Assembly: GCA_008828725.1 (NCBI GenBank)
Contig: MEHQ01003082.1
Location: 167,641 to 231,640 of the forward strand
DNA length: 64,000 nucleotides
Reading direction: 5' to 3'
Origin: Saccharina japonica
Taxonomy: Eukaryota; Sar; Phaeophyceae; Laminariales; Laminariaceae
Position numbers and translations under genes: made by a program. The notes beneath the pieces are model-generated. The model saw only the letters and a list, made by a program, of their open reading frames with translations. It was not told the DNA's origin and searched no databases. Shown here piece by piece: positions 46,001-58,000 of this stretch (the first letter of the stretch is position 1; every line of letters begins with the position of its first letter).

Positions 46001-49000
46001 ATGAAAGAAAGCAAACGCAAGGCATCTTACCACACACCTTGTTTTCGCGCGATATGTTGTGGCATTTTCAGCATGCAGACACGAAAAGCTCGATCCTCTT
46101 TCGAGGGGCGATGCTGCCAAACGAAAAGTTTTCGAGGCAACTGACTGTGAAGCGACGATATATGCAGAGCACATGTTGTACATGTGCAAACACGCTAAAC
46201 CGAATCCACTACGTACGCATCATATGAAGTACAATTTCGCGAATTGTGTCGGAAGGTGGCTCGTATACATAAACTACTGTAACCCACTCTGGGCGGCATT
46301 ATACGGAGCGTTGAGTCTTGTTATTTATACCTTGACTTTGCTTACGTTTCCGCTCAGAGTTTTCGGTTGCACAGATAACTAACGTAGGTTCCAAGGAAGA
46401 ACACTCCATTTCGTTTTTCTCGTCAGACGCATGGGGAATCTGCACCAGTATTTGCTCAGGCTCTTCACAAATTAGACTAAAATATAAGCTATATATTCAT
46501 CCCAATACTATTACGGGGGACCATAGTAAATAGGACCTACGGTGCTCACAAAAACCTATATGTATTTGACTATTTTTAGTAAAAAAACATGGTCCTATTT
46601 ACTATGCTCCTCCGTAATATCAATAGGATATAATACAACATGGTACATTAACCCCGTGATTAATCCCATGTCCTACTGTCCTACCGTGCTTCGTACTGTC
46701 ATTTGGATATACTGTATTACTGTGCTACCGTACTACTATGCTGCCGTCTTACTGTACTACTGTACTGCTGTGCTACCGTCCTACAATTCTGCTGCAACGT
46801 CCCGTAGGGCTGTAACGCATATTGGTGTAAAATGAAACGATCACTTGTAGTATTGTCCGTGTTGTCAGACGAAAAGCCCTATTAGCCAAAGGCATGTTTA
46901 CACGAATGTGTTGTAAGGCATGCACTATGGTAGAAGGCATCGGCGAGGGTGGTTTATGTCCTATTTTCTCACTCAAGGCACTACAGAGAAAACTAAAGTA
47001 GTGACGCGGACGAAGAGAGGTGCATCATTTTGACTATAACTGGCAAGTTTCTCCTGTATTGCCAACAGAGTTTGCCTGGACGAAAGACACCACGGACGCC
47101 GCATGCGTGCATGTATGTACGAACGGACGGGGGTAATTACAGATTAGTAGGGCTGTAGCATACCATGTATGCGGCAGACGGCAAGTACAAAAGTTGTTTT
47201 GGGCTTAACCAGCCAAAGCCGCTTGTTCTTTTACCAGCTACGCTTTTTTTCAGAAGATCAGATTTCGATTTAATTGTTCGTTTGAAGAGTAAAACAAGCG
47301 GTACGTATTGCGCGACGACTGCGGTCTCTGGGAAATCACGCCTGCTTGATTGCTTTCTTATTCTCAAGCAAGGACGTACCTGCATTATGCTACTCTGTGC
47401 AGGCATCGTTGTGTTGTGCTGTGCGTGTGGTACATATCTACTGTAGATGCTCGATGAAGTGCCGGCTCTTGGAGCTTGGACGCTATTAGTGTTAGTTGAG
47501 CACAAACACGTGTGACCAAAATATATCAGGTCTGCGTATGATGTAAGAACGGCCACTCAGTATCTGTATAGGCAACAAAACGTTTTGGTGTTATTGAATA
47601 TATTCATATACCTGGTATATTGGTATCAATCACACTCAGCTAGCAAATATGAGTTTCGGTGAAATCCTCCATCTCACAGCTGTTGTTTTTAAAATTGTTT
47701 AAATATTGTTCTAAAGTGACGAGGTATAGGCTTTCGTCAACATCATGACGTTGGGCCCCATTTCGAGAATGGCGTACTGTGTGAACAATCTAATAACGCA
47801 CAAGAGGGATCGAAACCCTTGGGCAACGAGCAATACCAGGGACATGCCGTGTCCGTCCTGGGGCACCGCGACTGGCGGCAGATTGCTTCTTCCGGCACCG
47901 GCTCAGAAGGAATCGCTGATAGCATGTCTTGTTTAAGTGAGGCAACCCCGAAGCCCCACGCGTGCAGCAGCGACGGGGATAAACGATCGACCTTCACAAC
48001 GAGGTCGAAACCTGATCGGTGCTCGTTTAGTTTGGGAGTCAATTATCCATAGAACGCTGCGTTTGCGGCAGCCTTATGATGTTTTGAGGCCTAGTGGGCG
48101 GTGTACGCTGTGCCAGGGGCCGTTGGGCCACCCGCTGCGACTGCTCTGTTAGGTAATGGCGGATCTCGTACCCGAAACACGTCTCAAATTTGCGTTGCTT
48201 GCTTGGGATTGATCGTACATGCCACGCACAGATAGACAAGCGCCCCCGATTGAATGACACGACGATCAAACGAAGTCCCAAACGACTTGGTGTGGGGTTC
48301 CGTTCGATTTTATTTCACACGGACATGGCTGCTTGGGGATTCGCTTTTTGACCAACCAGATCCCAACATAAATCAAACGAAAATATATATTTTCGAAATC
48401 CAGTGAAAGAGTCCTTCGTTAAGGCCACGGTGGCTTTTTAGCAGCCGCCCATCCCCGGCTTTCCGGGCAATTATAATCTCTACATAGTGTATCGGGATAT
48501 AAATTGGCTCTTCAATTTCAACACGGTGCATTTTCATGTTCAATACTGGTTCGTGCCTATCGGAGAGCGTCCGTGACCAAAACGGATTTCCTCACAGCCG
48601 GTTCTGTTGTTCCCGGGGTTGCTCTTTTGCAGGTTCTCATCAGAGGCCTAAACGTCTACTTTTAGATGCTGAAGTGGTCAAAATTGGTCCAAATTGAATG
48701 CATGAAATGAGCCCAAACCAACTCCAAACTGAAAGTTAGCCATTCACTTGCGGACAACCACAGCTCCCAAGAAGAAACTACAGCGAGATAATCAGGTGGT
48801 GCTTCTGGAGGGGTTTGTGGAGGCGTTTGGTGCGCCAGAATGCAGTTGGAATGCAGTTGTAGGAAGCCACAAACAACCGACGAGGTTTATTCGGTTTACA
48901 CGAAGTTGCGACCAAGTACCACAAAGAACTCCCTAAACCGTTAACATGTGTCATTTCACGCGCGGGAGCATCGTACAATGGCTACATCACCAATTAATAC

Positions 49001-52000
49001 ATTGCTCATACTAGAGTATCTTCTTCAGGCGAATGCCATGTATACTTTAGTGTCGTCGTCCAAGATACTGTAGAACGAAAATGGTTGTTGCCATTCCAGG
49101 TAACAAGGTCTCGGGTCCGACACAGGGCAAAAAAGGGCAAAAACACTACCAGTATTGAGTGTTGATTATTATCATCGATTGTTTTAAATCTTCGAAATAC
49201 GGATCTTGGTCGAAAAGCCTTTACTGAAGTTACAAGTCGTGCGCATGAGTTGCAGACATGCCTACACGTTCCTACTAGGCAACCCATTCGGAAGGAGACA
49301 AACGTCCCCTTAACCAATTCAGAACTGAAAACACCTATCCTACACTTATTCCAAGTAGTTTGTCCCAAAACTCATGGGACCGGTTCTTAAGGGGGTACAT
49401 CCGATCCTCACCAAAACAAGTACCAGTACCAGGTATGCTGGTTCCGTTTAGAGCCAAACACGGCTAAAAGGTTCTACACTGCAGACAGGCGTTTCCTACT
49501 ATATGTATGCGTCTAGATACATTGCTTCGACTCCGCAACCTCATCCGACCACCACTTGATGCCAACCGGATTGGAGTCCTCCATACCGACCCTGTATATA
49601 TGGTTCGTGGCCGGCGGGGTTCACCAAGCCGCCTTAGTTGACGACTCCGGCCATAATTTCATTTCGCCACCGTTGTGTTCCGGAAAAAAGCATGGCAGAA
49701 CAAGGTCGTGCCTCACGTAAGAGCTTTAGAGACTCTGCTGTTTGTTCCATTACCTACCCGCTTATTAACTCGAGTGTTCAGTTATATTGTCTTTAAGTAA
49801 AAACAAATGTCGTTCTGCCCGGCTCTGCTGCTATGCATCAGTATTGAAAGTATAAGATAACGCACCCAGTTGTAGTATCAAGCCTCCTCTACTATCGCCC
49901 AGCAGGTATGCGTCGGCGCGCGCGACCCGCGCACGAGGGTTTGTCTGGTCTTGACCCCTGGCGCGCAGCGACGGCGCCCAGAGAGTAAATACGATAGTGA
50001 ATATGATAGTAAATACGATAGTAAATACGATAGTGTTCCGAGAAGTTGTGGCAAGCCGAGTTCGTAACATCGCCCCTCTTGTACTTGCAAACGGTCCCAG
50101 TACAATACGAGTAGTAGGAGACGCGAAACATATGTTTTGACCCTTCTCATGGGCTATCGACCGCATCGTCCCTCCCCACCGTCATTGTCGGGGTTCCGGC
50201 TGAGGGACGAACGTGCGTGGGCTTGTGCGCGCCTGCTACGGGCTGTATGGAGCATACAAGTCGGTCCCTGCTACTCCTGCATGCTGTGGTGTGTGTTTGC
50301 ATACGAAATAAACAATCGTACCACCGATCTGCTTCCAAACTAAGTTGGGTACACGTTGCTTGAGCTCCTGGTTTCTCAAGGTTGTTTGTTACCAAAATGT
50401 GCTGCAAATATATTGTGGCATTAATGCCGCTGTTTGGTCGGCAGGTTACGTTGATTTTCGTCTTGTGTCCAAACCACGCACTTTGTCGACATCAAATATA
50501 TTACAATTGTTCTACTAAGTATGTATGCGTTAATACTTAAGAATATCACGGCCACGGCGGGACTTCCTATGCGAGGTTATCGGGGCCACTTAGTCTCCGG
50601 ATATGTTATCTGAAAACATAGTCTAGTTGCTATCTTGACACGCTACGTTCAGACCTTCGGCTGGTTTGTGGCCCTGCAAAGCGGGTGCATTACTGTACCT
50701 TCTTTTTTTACATGCACAGGAGGTTGTGTTTCCCTACAAAATAGCTGTCCCCACTTCTCAATAGAGGGCCAAACATCGACCTTGAGGTCCTGCGCATGTC
50801 GAAATTTATGCATTTTTGCTGTAACGGGAGAAGGAAATGAAAACCCCAAGTTGGCGTTTGCACTACATTGGCAGACCCGGTACAGTTGCTCACCAGTAAC
50901 CGAAGCCCGTACCATGCAGTGACGCCCCTGATGAGGGCAGCTCAGATGTCCAGCGCGCCAGACGTTTAATTGTTCAACTGGAATCTCACGAGTTGTTTGC
51001 GTCAAATCGGTGTTGCGCGCTGGCAGCATACCAAAAACTCAAGACTAATAAATACAGGTCGTTGTACGTAGGTGTTTCACGTTTCTCACCTCCTTGAAAG
51101 TTGGCTAAGTTGTAAGTAAACGAGGTGTTTCCGCTGATATGAACCTCCGTTTCGGTTACACGGACAGCACCTGTTGGAAGAGGAAACAATTTTCGGCGTT
51201 GTTAGTGGTGGACTACGCACATTACAGTTGGTTCATTGTTTCATGTCGCCTACAGGACAATCCAAATAGGTCGACGAAGTTCCGATACATGCTAATACTC
51301 AGGTGATAGGACGTCATCCTTTTAACTGTCTAGCAACTGTTTCAAAATAGGCTCGCCATTGTAGAGGTTGTCCTTGATGTATATCAGGCTTGGCGTATTT
51401 AAGGTTCAGCAAACACCTCAACACCTGACCTGAACAAAGTAATCGCGCTGAAATGATCGCGAGACCCCGCAGCTAGGTATAAGCGTCACGAACATAGCTC
51501 TGGAAGACACACGCAAATGCCTACCCCCGTGGTACAGAGGACGCCTGCTAGCGTGAGGGTTCACCATCATTTCCCTGTGGCTTCCCACTTGAGGAGTTGA
51601 ATTGGCAACCCAACAAATGGTTTTCGAGGCAAACAACGAACTACGTCATACAGACTGTGTACACCACGAGAAACATGGTGCAGCACGATGATGATGGTAT
51701 TCCGACGAGTTTGGGGTAAGAAGCACGGTCGTTCCGAGACAAACTGAGCCAAACGTGACACATGTATCGTAGCACGCGTCGGAGGTGGGGTTGGGGTTAG
51801 GTTAAATATTGGGTTTGGCCCAAGCGTATGCCCACTATCGCTGCACATTCATGCAACATGATTGACAACTAGTGAGCACTATAGTCGAATGGGCGGAGAT
51901 CTTCATCCTTGCTCGTTTTTCAGACAGCGGATACGTGCGAACATCCATCAAATGCGGACACGTCGGCAGGCATTACACACTCGTGTGTGTGTTCTCGGGG

Positions 52001-55000
52001 CTCCTGTATTACTTGTTGATATTGTCACAACAAATACATGGCCTTGCGGCCGCACAACATAATACCGTAGTAAGCTAGCAAATACGCCAGCTAAGGTGCA
52101 CGCCCCTGGGCGCTTTTTTCAACGAAACCTCGCAAAATCCGGGCTTAAACCTCCTTCGTCAAATACAGCTCCGAAAATCTCCCAATCCACAGTGTGAACG
52201 CCCCCCCCCACCCATCTAGTCTGGAGTAAACGCCCCAGGAGCATCCTTGCAAGTAACATACTCAAGTGTGGGGAAGGCAGCTGTATTCCAAGCAAGCAGG
52301 GGGTGTTTCTAGTTCATATTGAGTAGGAAAAGTAGTATATGGGTACATAAATATAGTTTCCGTGATATATATTTAGACTAAACCTGACGAGGGCGAAGAG
52401 ACCAATATCGCGTTTCCTTCCTTCCTATGAAACGGAGCATCGGCCAGCCACTGCGACCAGAGTCGAGCTAATCATGTAGTATGATCATGTACTATGGTGT
52501 GGTACGTGTGCACATGTAGATCAGCTCGCATCAATGTGCGCGAGAATGATGAAATAACTTACTGGGACAAGATAAAACATACCCCACAAAATATTTGTGA
52601 GTCAAACGCTCAACCAGTTCAGTTCGTGTCGCAAGAGTTTGGCGATGCGCCCTGCCAAATCACCAGGGTGGTGCAGTTACCCCAGGTTGTTGGGTGATCA
52701 TTCACGCTATATTTGGAGCTTGCGTGATGGCATGGTTACGTAATGACCAATCTCCTCCGTTGTCAAGTCATTGTGTGTGAGATGGGGTCTAATTGTTGAC
52801 CATACGCGCATTATTTGGAGCCAGATAATTTGTCTGTGCGGCGTGATTGCATCGTTACGTGATGATCGATGTAGCACGCGTCGGGAATACGTTTTCCCGT
52901 GTTCCCCACCTTTTGTCGTATACGCCCTTCTCTTATTTTCAGATTTTTCATTTTATCATATGCCTGTGTTTACCCACTTTCTGATATGTATTCTTGTTTT
53001 ATCTCCTGCAATGTATTTGGGCTGCTGGCATAAGTATAGTATGCGTGTCTCGTTCAGTACCTTGGCACTGTACTGTGTTATCTAATCGTTGAACAACATT
53101 TGCGGTAAACATTTTCTTGTTGGTAAAGTGTGCGGTCACTGACGCTGAGTCGTTCTAGGAAGACGATTCAGCATGGGTACTGGGTGCACTCGATGTCGAC
53201 GAGTAAACGTAACGGTTTCACGTGATTTGCACTTTCACACACGAGCTCCCGCAGGTTCGTTTTTGTTATTCGCGGTAATCGAGAGTGTCGTCATGAACAA
53301 TGTAGATATGCCTCCACTTAAGCTTAACATTCGAAGTGTTAGATGAAGTAAATACCTTCGAGTCAAGTGGTGCACTGTTCTGTGGAAGCTGCACGTTGAA
53401 ATTTCCCACACCCTAAAATCTAAAATACCTTTAAAATACTTAGGGTTAACTACCCAATACGGAACTATTGAGTCGTATTAAGGCTTCGGCTTACGTAGGT
53501 CGCAGCCCAGACCACGCCGAACCCTAACCCTGACATTAGCCTAAAAAATATGATAAGGATGGGACTTTTTCCCTCAAACGTTTTGCAAAGGACGGGGCTC
53601 CTTAATCCGAGCTCGTGACAATTTTATCATTGTGTGGCCGAATGTTTGGTGAAGTACCTAGGCCATGCGATGTTAATCGGTTATCACTCTGTTTTCCCCC
53701 AAAACTATTGTTTGGGTGACTTACTAATAGTATAGAGCTCCTCAAAACAGGATTCTCAAAGAATAAATGGTGTCATGCTACCGTAGCATGAGTCCCTACC
53801 AAACCCAAACCAAGGATTAAGGTCGGCCCGATCGATAAGTTGAAAGGAGACTCAAACTCGGTGTGGTTACCGAAGACTTCAGCTCCAGCAAATCGGGCAA
53901 CCACTGTCTGAAACTCATAGCACCTCGCGGTACTTCAAGTTTGGACCCGCGAGGATGTCTGGGACGTTGAGGAGACTTTTGTGGTGATCTACCACGCCTG
54001 TTTCTGTGTTAAGTTGGTCGTGGTCCCGTGAATGCCCACGGAAAGCGCCTAAGTACAATGGTTTTGGCCTAGAAGGTTGTTACCCACTCTCTTTCACCGG
54101 GTTTTGAAGTGACCTATATACAGTATACGTGGTTTCGTTGAACATCACATATTTTCCAACTGTGTTTTTCTCCCTCGTGGAAGAGCTTAATTGTTAATAC
54201 CGCGCGCTGGCGACCGGCGTAGACCCTTTCATCGGTTTTGCATATACCCGGTAAAAAGTAGTCAACAAGGTCCAACAAAAGTCGAACAAAGTATTCAATT
54301 GAAGCGTCGGGCTTGCCAAGAAGATATATTGGCCGGCAGAGTGTGTGCGCCCGGACAAAAAACGCGAGAACCTATACCTGGTATACTGTTTTCGTGATAC
54401 TAAATGCATCACGTCTATACTCGATTATACACTGTACACTGCGAACGGTGCTAGCCTGTTGCCACAGTAACCCCGCAGATGACTGCAGTGAACACGTCGA
54501 TATTTATAAGAACGCTTCCATCCTGATTACGACGATAGCTACAGAAAAACTGGCACTTGAGAGGCTGTGTTGTTTCGGTAGAGCTGTCCAATGGTATCGG
54601 GTGTTTAAGAGACGATTTGGTTACGGTTAGACGAGTTTAGTTTTCGGTCAAGGTATTGAAAAATGTGGTTCGTATAGATACATACACAACTGCCCGATTT
54701 AGTCGGGTTCCTTAAACTTCCGCAACAACGGCACTTCGACGTGAAAAATGAACCCTGTTGAAGTACGCCGATGATGTAACGCACGGCGAAAGCAGTATGA
54801 TGACGGCATTAGGGACATCAGTACTGCCGTAATAAGTTCCAGGCGGTATCGACATTTGGATGGTAACACGACGGTAGTCGCGGTAGCTTGAACATAATCA
54901 CGATCATATGGCATCTATCAGGGCCATGCCGAGGATAGTCGTGCGACTCCATGGCAAACGCAGAGCTCCTAAACTTGTACGGATAAGTGCTACACAGGAG

Positions 55001-58000
55001 ACAGACTGAAACGGTTGGTTCGCCTCTCAATCGTTCGGATTATTAAACCACAACAGATGCAACGGTGCTTGTCGAAATGTAGACGAGAAAACAATATGTA
55101 AGCAACGGGCATCATGGGAGCATGTGTTACATGCAAACCAACATACCACAAACCTCGCTTTGAAACATGGATATCTCACCTCCGATATTCCCGGCTGAAT
55201 TGTTGTGAAACAAGGTGTTGCCCTCGATGTTCACGAAAGAATCCCCAGCGCCCGTCAAGAAACCTGCAGGGGGGAAAACATCTTGTATTTGATTTCAGCC
55301 CACCCAACAAACTCAACGACGGCCGGTTCGCTACTCGGCGACCATGTGCTATAGCATATCTGTACGACGTATGGTACTGTACTGTATGTTGTTGACATTT
55401 GTAAGACTCGTGTTCATTTTATCCCTATCTGAAAGCTGTAGCTTCACAGTAACTGGCCATTGGAGAGAAACATTGGTGATCACCGGTGTATCCCCCTTAC
55501 TCGGTATATCTCTCCACCTGTCTTGCCCTCACAAGTCCCTGATTCCCCGTACTCGTAAAGTCTCAAATACCCTTTGCCAACTCACCCATTCGCACCTTTG
55601 ACAGGGTCCGGAGACAGCACATATGAGGCACGGTGGATATTGGGCTTACTTTGTCCCGACCGGGATTATTGGGTTTTAACTCCCAGACACTGCTGCAACG
55701 ACGACGATAATACTGCAGCAGTTCGTCTATTGGGGCCCCAGAGTTGGCGTTTAATACGTAAGGGGCTCTATCAGGCAACACCAAAACGAGCACTACAGGC
55801 TACGAACAAATAACTCCGTTTTACATTTTTAGTTGCGGTACTATATCTAGCGAAGTTTCGACCTTTTATGATTCCCTACCGAAAACGACATTTCTCCAGT
55901 TCTAGTACTCAGACCTACTCCCTGTGGGCAGTGTCAGAGGGCATCGGTTATGGGGCTCAGGAGCTTGATCGATTGGACGCCCTTTTGATCACGACACGTG
56001 CCTTATACTCAAACATACCTTGTACCTCTTGTACCGACAAATACCAGTTTCTCCGCCGCATACACTATTTCAACTTCGACGTTTAAGGAGAACGCCGAGC
56101 GCGAGTAGGCGAACCTACCTGGGCATCTAAATCAACCGTCCGTAAGCGTCATACGCGGCCATATTTGAGTGTGGATACCAAACAGGAGCTCCGAATGAAT
56201 CGAAACATTTGCTGCTGAACACATTCGTTTCGTGATGCACCCACAGCAATTCCTACCTTGACTTGCAGATCCAAGAGCCCCAAGATAGTGTGGAACATTA
56301 TTGACTTTAAATTACTGTAGATATTTAGACTTAAGTTTAGTGTGGGGGTTAGAGCCTGGGCGGGAAAGGTCTCCGAATACGCTGTCAACCCTTATTGCCC
56401 GCGGATCCGCCCCGTTCCAGGAGGCGGAGCGAGGCGTCCCCGGGAGGCCGCCTTCCCCCGCCCCCCGCTAGCTGAGTTCGGAATCGAGGCCCGTTTTCTC
56501 GGCGAGTACTTCTAGAGTTGATGCGTGGGGCGGCCGGGGCGCGAGTAAGGTGCCCATCGGGGTAGGGTGGCGCGGGGCAGACCCGGTCTCCCACGGGGCG
56601 CACCGAAACCGGCATAGTCGTCAATATTCAAAACGACGTCGTCATCATCATCATCATCATCATCATCATCACTACCGAAGCGTATTAAATGGTAAGATAA
56701 ATAAGTAAATACAAAATACTGTAGAGCTTATGGTACGCACGAATATGTCTTCGAGGTTGATGTAAGCCTAACGACGCCCTCGGCGGCGTCTAATTGTGTG
56801 AAATCGAAAAATCTCCGCTGATGTTGTGCTTGTTCGAAATCTGCGTATGTTTTGGTCTTGTTACCACGAGAAGCCAAGCCCGAGTTAAAAGCGTAGATTA
56901 GATTTAAGGCGTGTACGCGAAGTCTGGTATCGTCATCGTAATGGTGAACAGTATTGCCATCGTCATCGCTGTATCATGCCGTGGACGTTGTGTCTTGTCA
57001 GCGGTGCAACAGGCGGCGCAAAAGGTGGTGAAGATGTTTCTTACCTCCAGCATCTCCAGCAAAGTTGTCATACATATTAGTGTCGCCTTCAATATGGATA
57101 GACGAAGAAATTCGCGCTAGGATGGCACCTGCGGGTAGGCAACGAAGGTGGTACAATAGTTTTGGCGGCATGAATAACTTTTCCCGTCTGAGCTTCGAAC
57201 AGTAAACGTCGACGTGCTTAGGACTGGTGTCAAACAATCCGCTGCAGCTGTCTCGAGTAGGCTGCGGCGACCTTGCTGCCGTGAGTAATGGTACCTGGGG
57301 ATTCGTGATGTTGAGTTCCTGGAACACCGTAGTGGCCTTGTTTCTATCTCGTTTGGACGATTGTTTAGCACACACGATATATTCTCGAACGCAGACAGCC
57401 TGCTACAAGTGTATGGCCACTCTGTGTCGGTATCTTCTTCCTACCACAATTGTAAGTTGAATGCTGTTTATTAAGGTCCTTCCTCTGTAAGGCGAATGAC
57501 ACATCTTGTACCCATGATCGGCGGAGATCGCTCGTCGTGCATCATAGGGACGAGAAACCTTGCTATTCCGAGCTGTATACATACAACTTGTTTCGCCTAT
57601 TAGCGGGCACGAAAGAGAGACGCAGTGTCGAAAGTGTGGGTACAGACGCGATGCTATCGGCATATTAAAACACAATCCCTAGAAGCTCCTTACCTCCATT
57701 ATGCTCGACAATGTTGTGGACAAATGAGGTGTGCCCAACCGTGTGCATAGAGGAGCCACGATTTAAAAAGACAGCACCTGTGGGTAGCAACGTCAGTGAG
57801 AGAGGGTATTCAGGGCACGCGGTAAAATAGAACGACGGCGGCAGATGCGCTGCTACCCTTGCTGGACCAGGCCTACACTACACATACTATACAAACCTTA
57901 CAAATTGAACGGCACCGGGAGATGTTTGTTGCACGATAAACCCGTACACGATGTTGCAGGCCCATTTCGGCATTCCTCAATTCGCGAGTTGAACCGGGCC

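Larger units (their letters stand above)
45995..51089 (-). other. Large intron (about 5.1 kb)
   Basis: It contains the hairpin at 46.5 kb, a minisatellite at 46.7 kb and a 12 bp tandem repeat at 50.0 kb. No rung exon was seen, though a strongly diverged one could be missed. Confidence 0.55.

Noticed and set aside
51567..51650. Minus-strand segment reading NHLLGCQFNSSSGK, vaguely like a beta-helix coil
   Set aside because: No acceptor or donor in the right phase, and no GA...GG frame.
53354..53412. Rung-like minus-strand stretch (GNFNVQLPQNSAPLDSK followed by gtattt)
   Set aside because: The spacing between GN and NSA is two residues too long, the GA(V/I) half is missing, and the donor is weak. 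It is mentioned only as a possible relic.
53520..53535. Telomere-like word ccctaaccctga
   Set aside because: One or two copies only, not an array.
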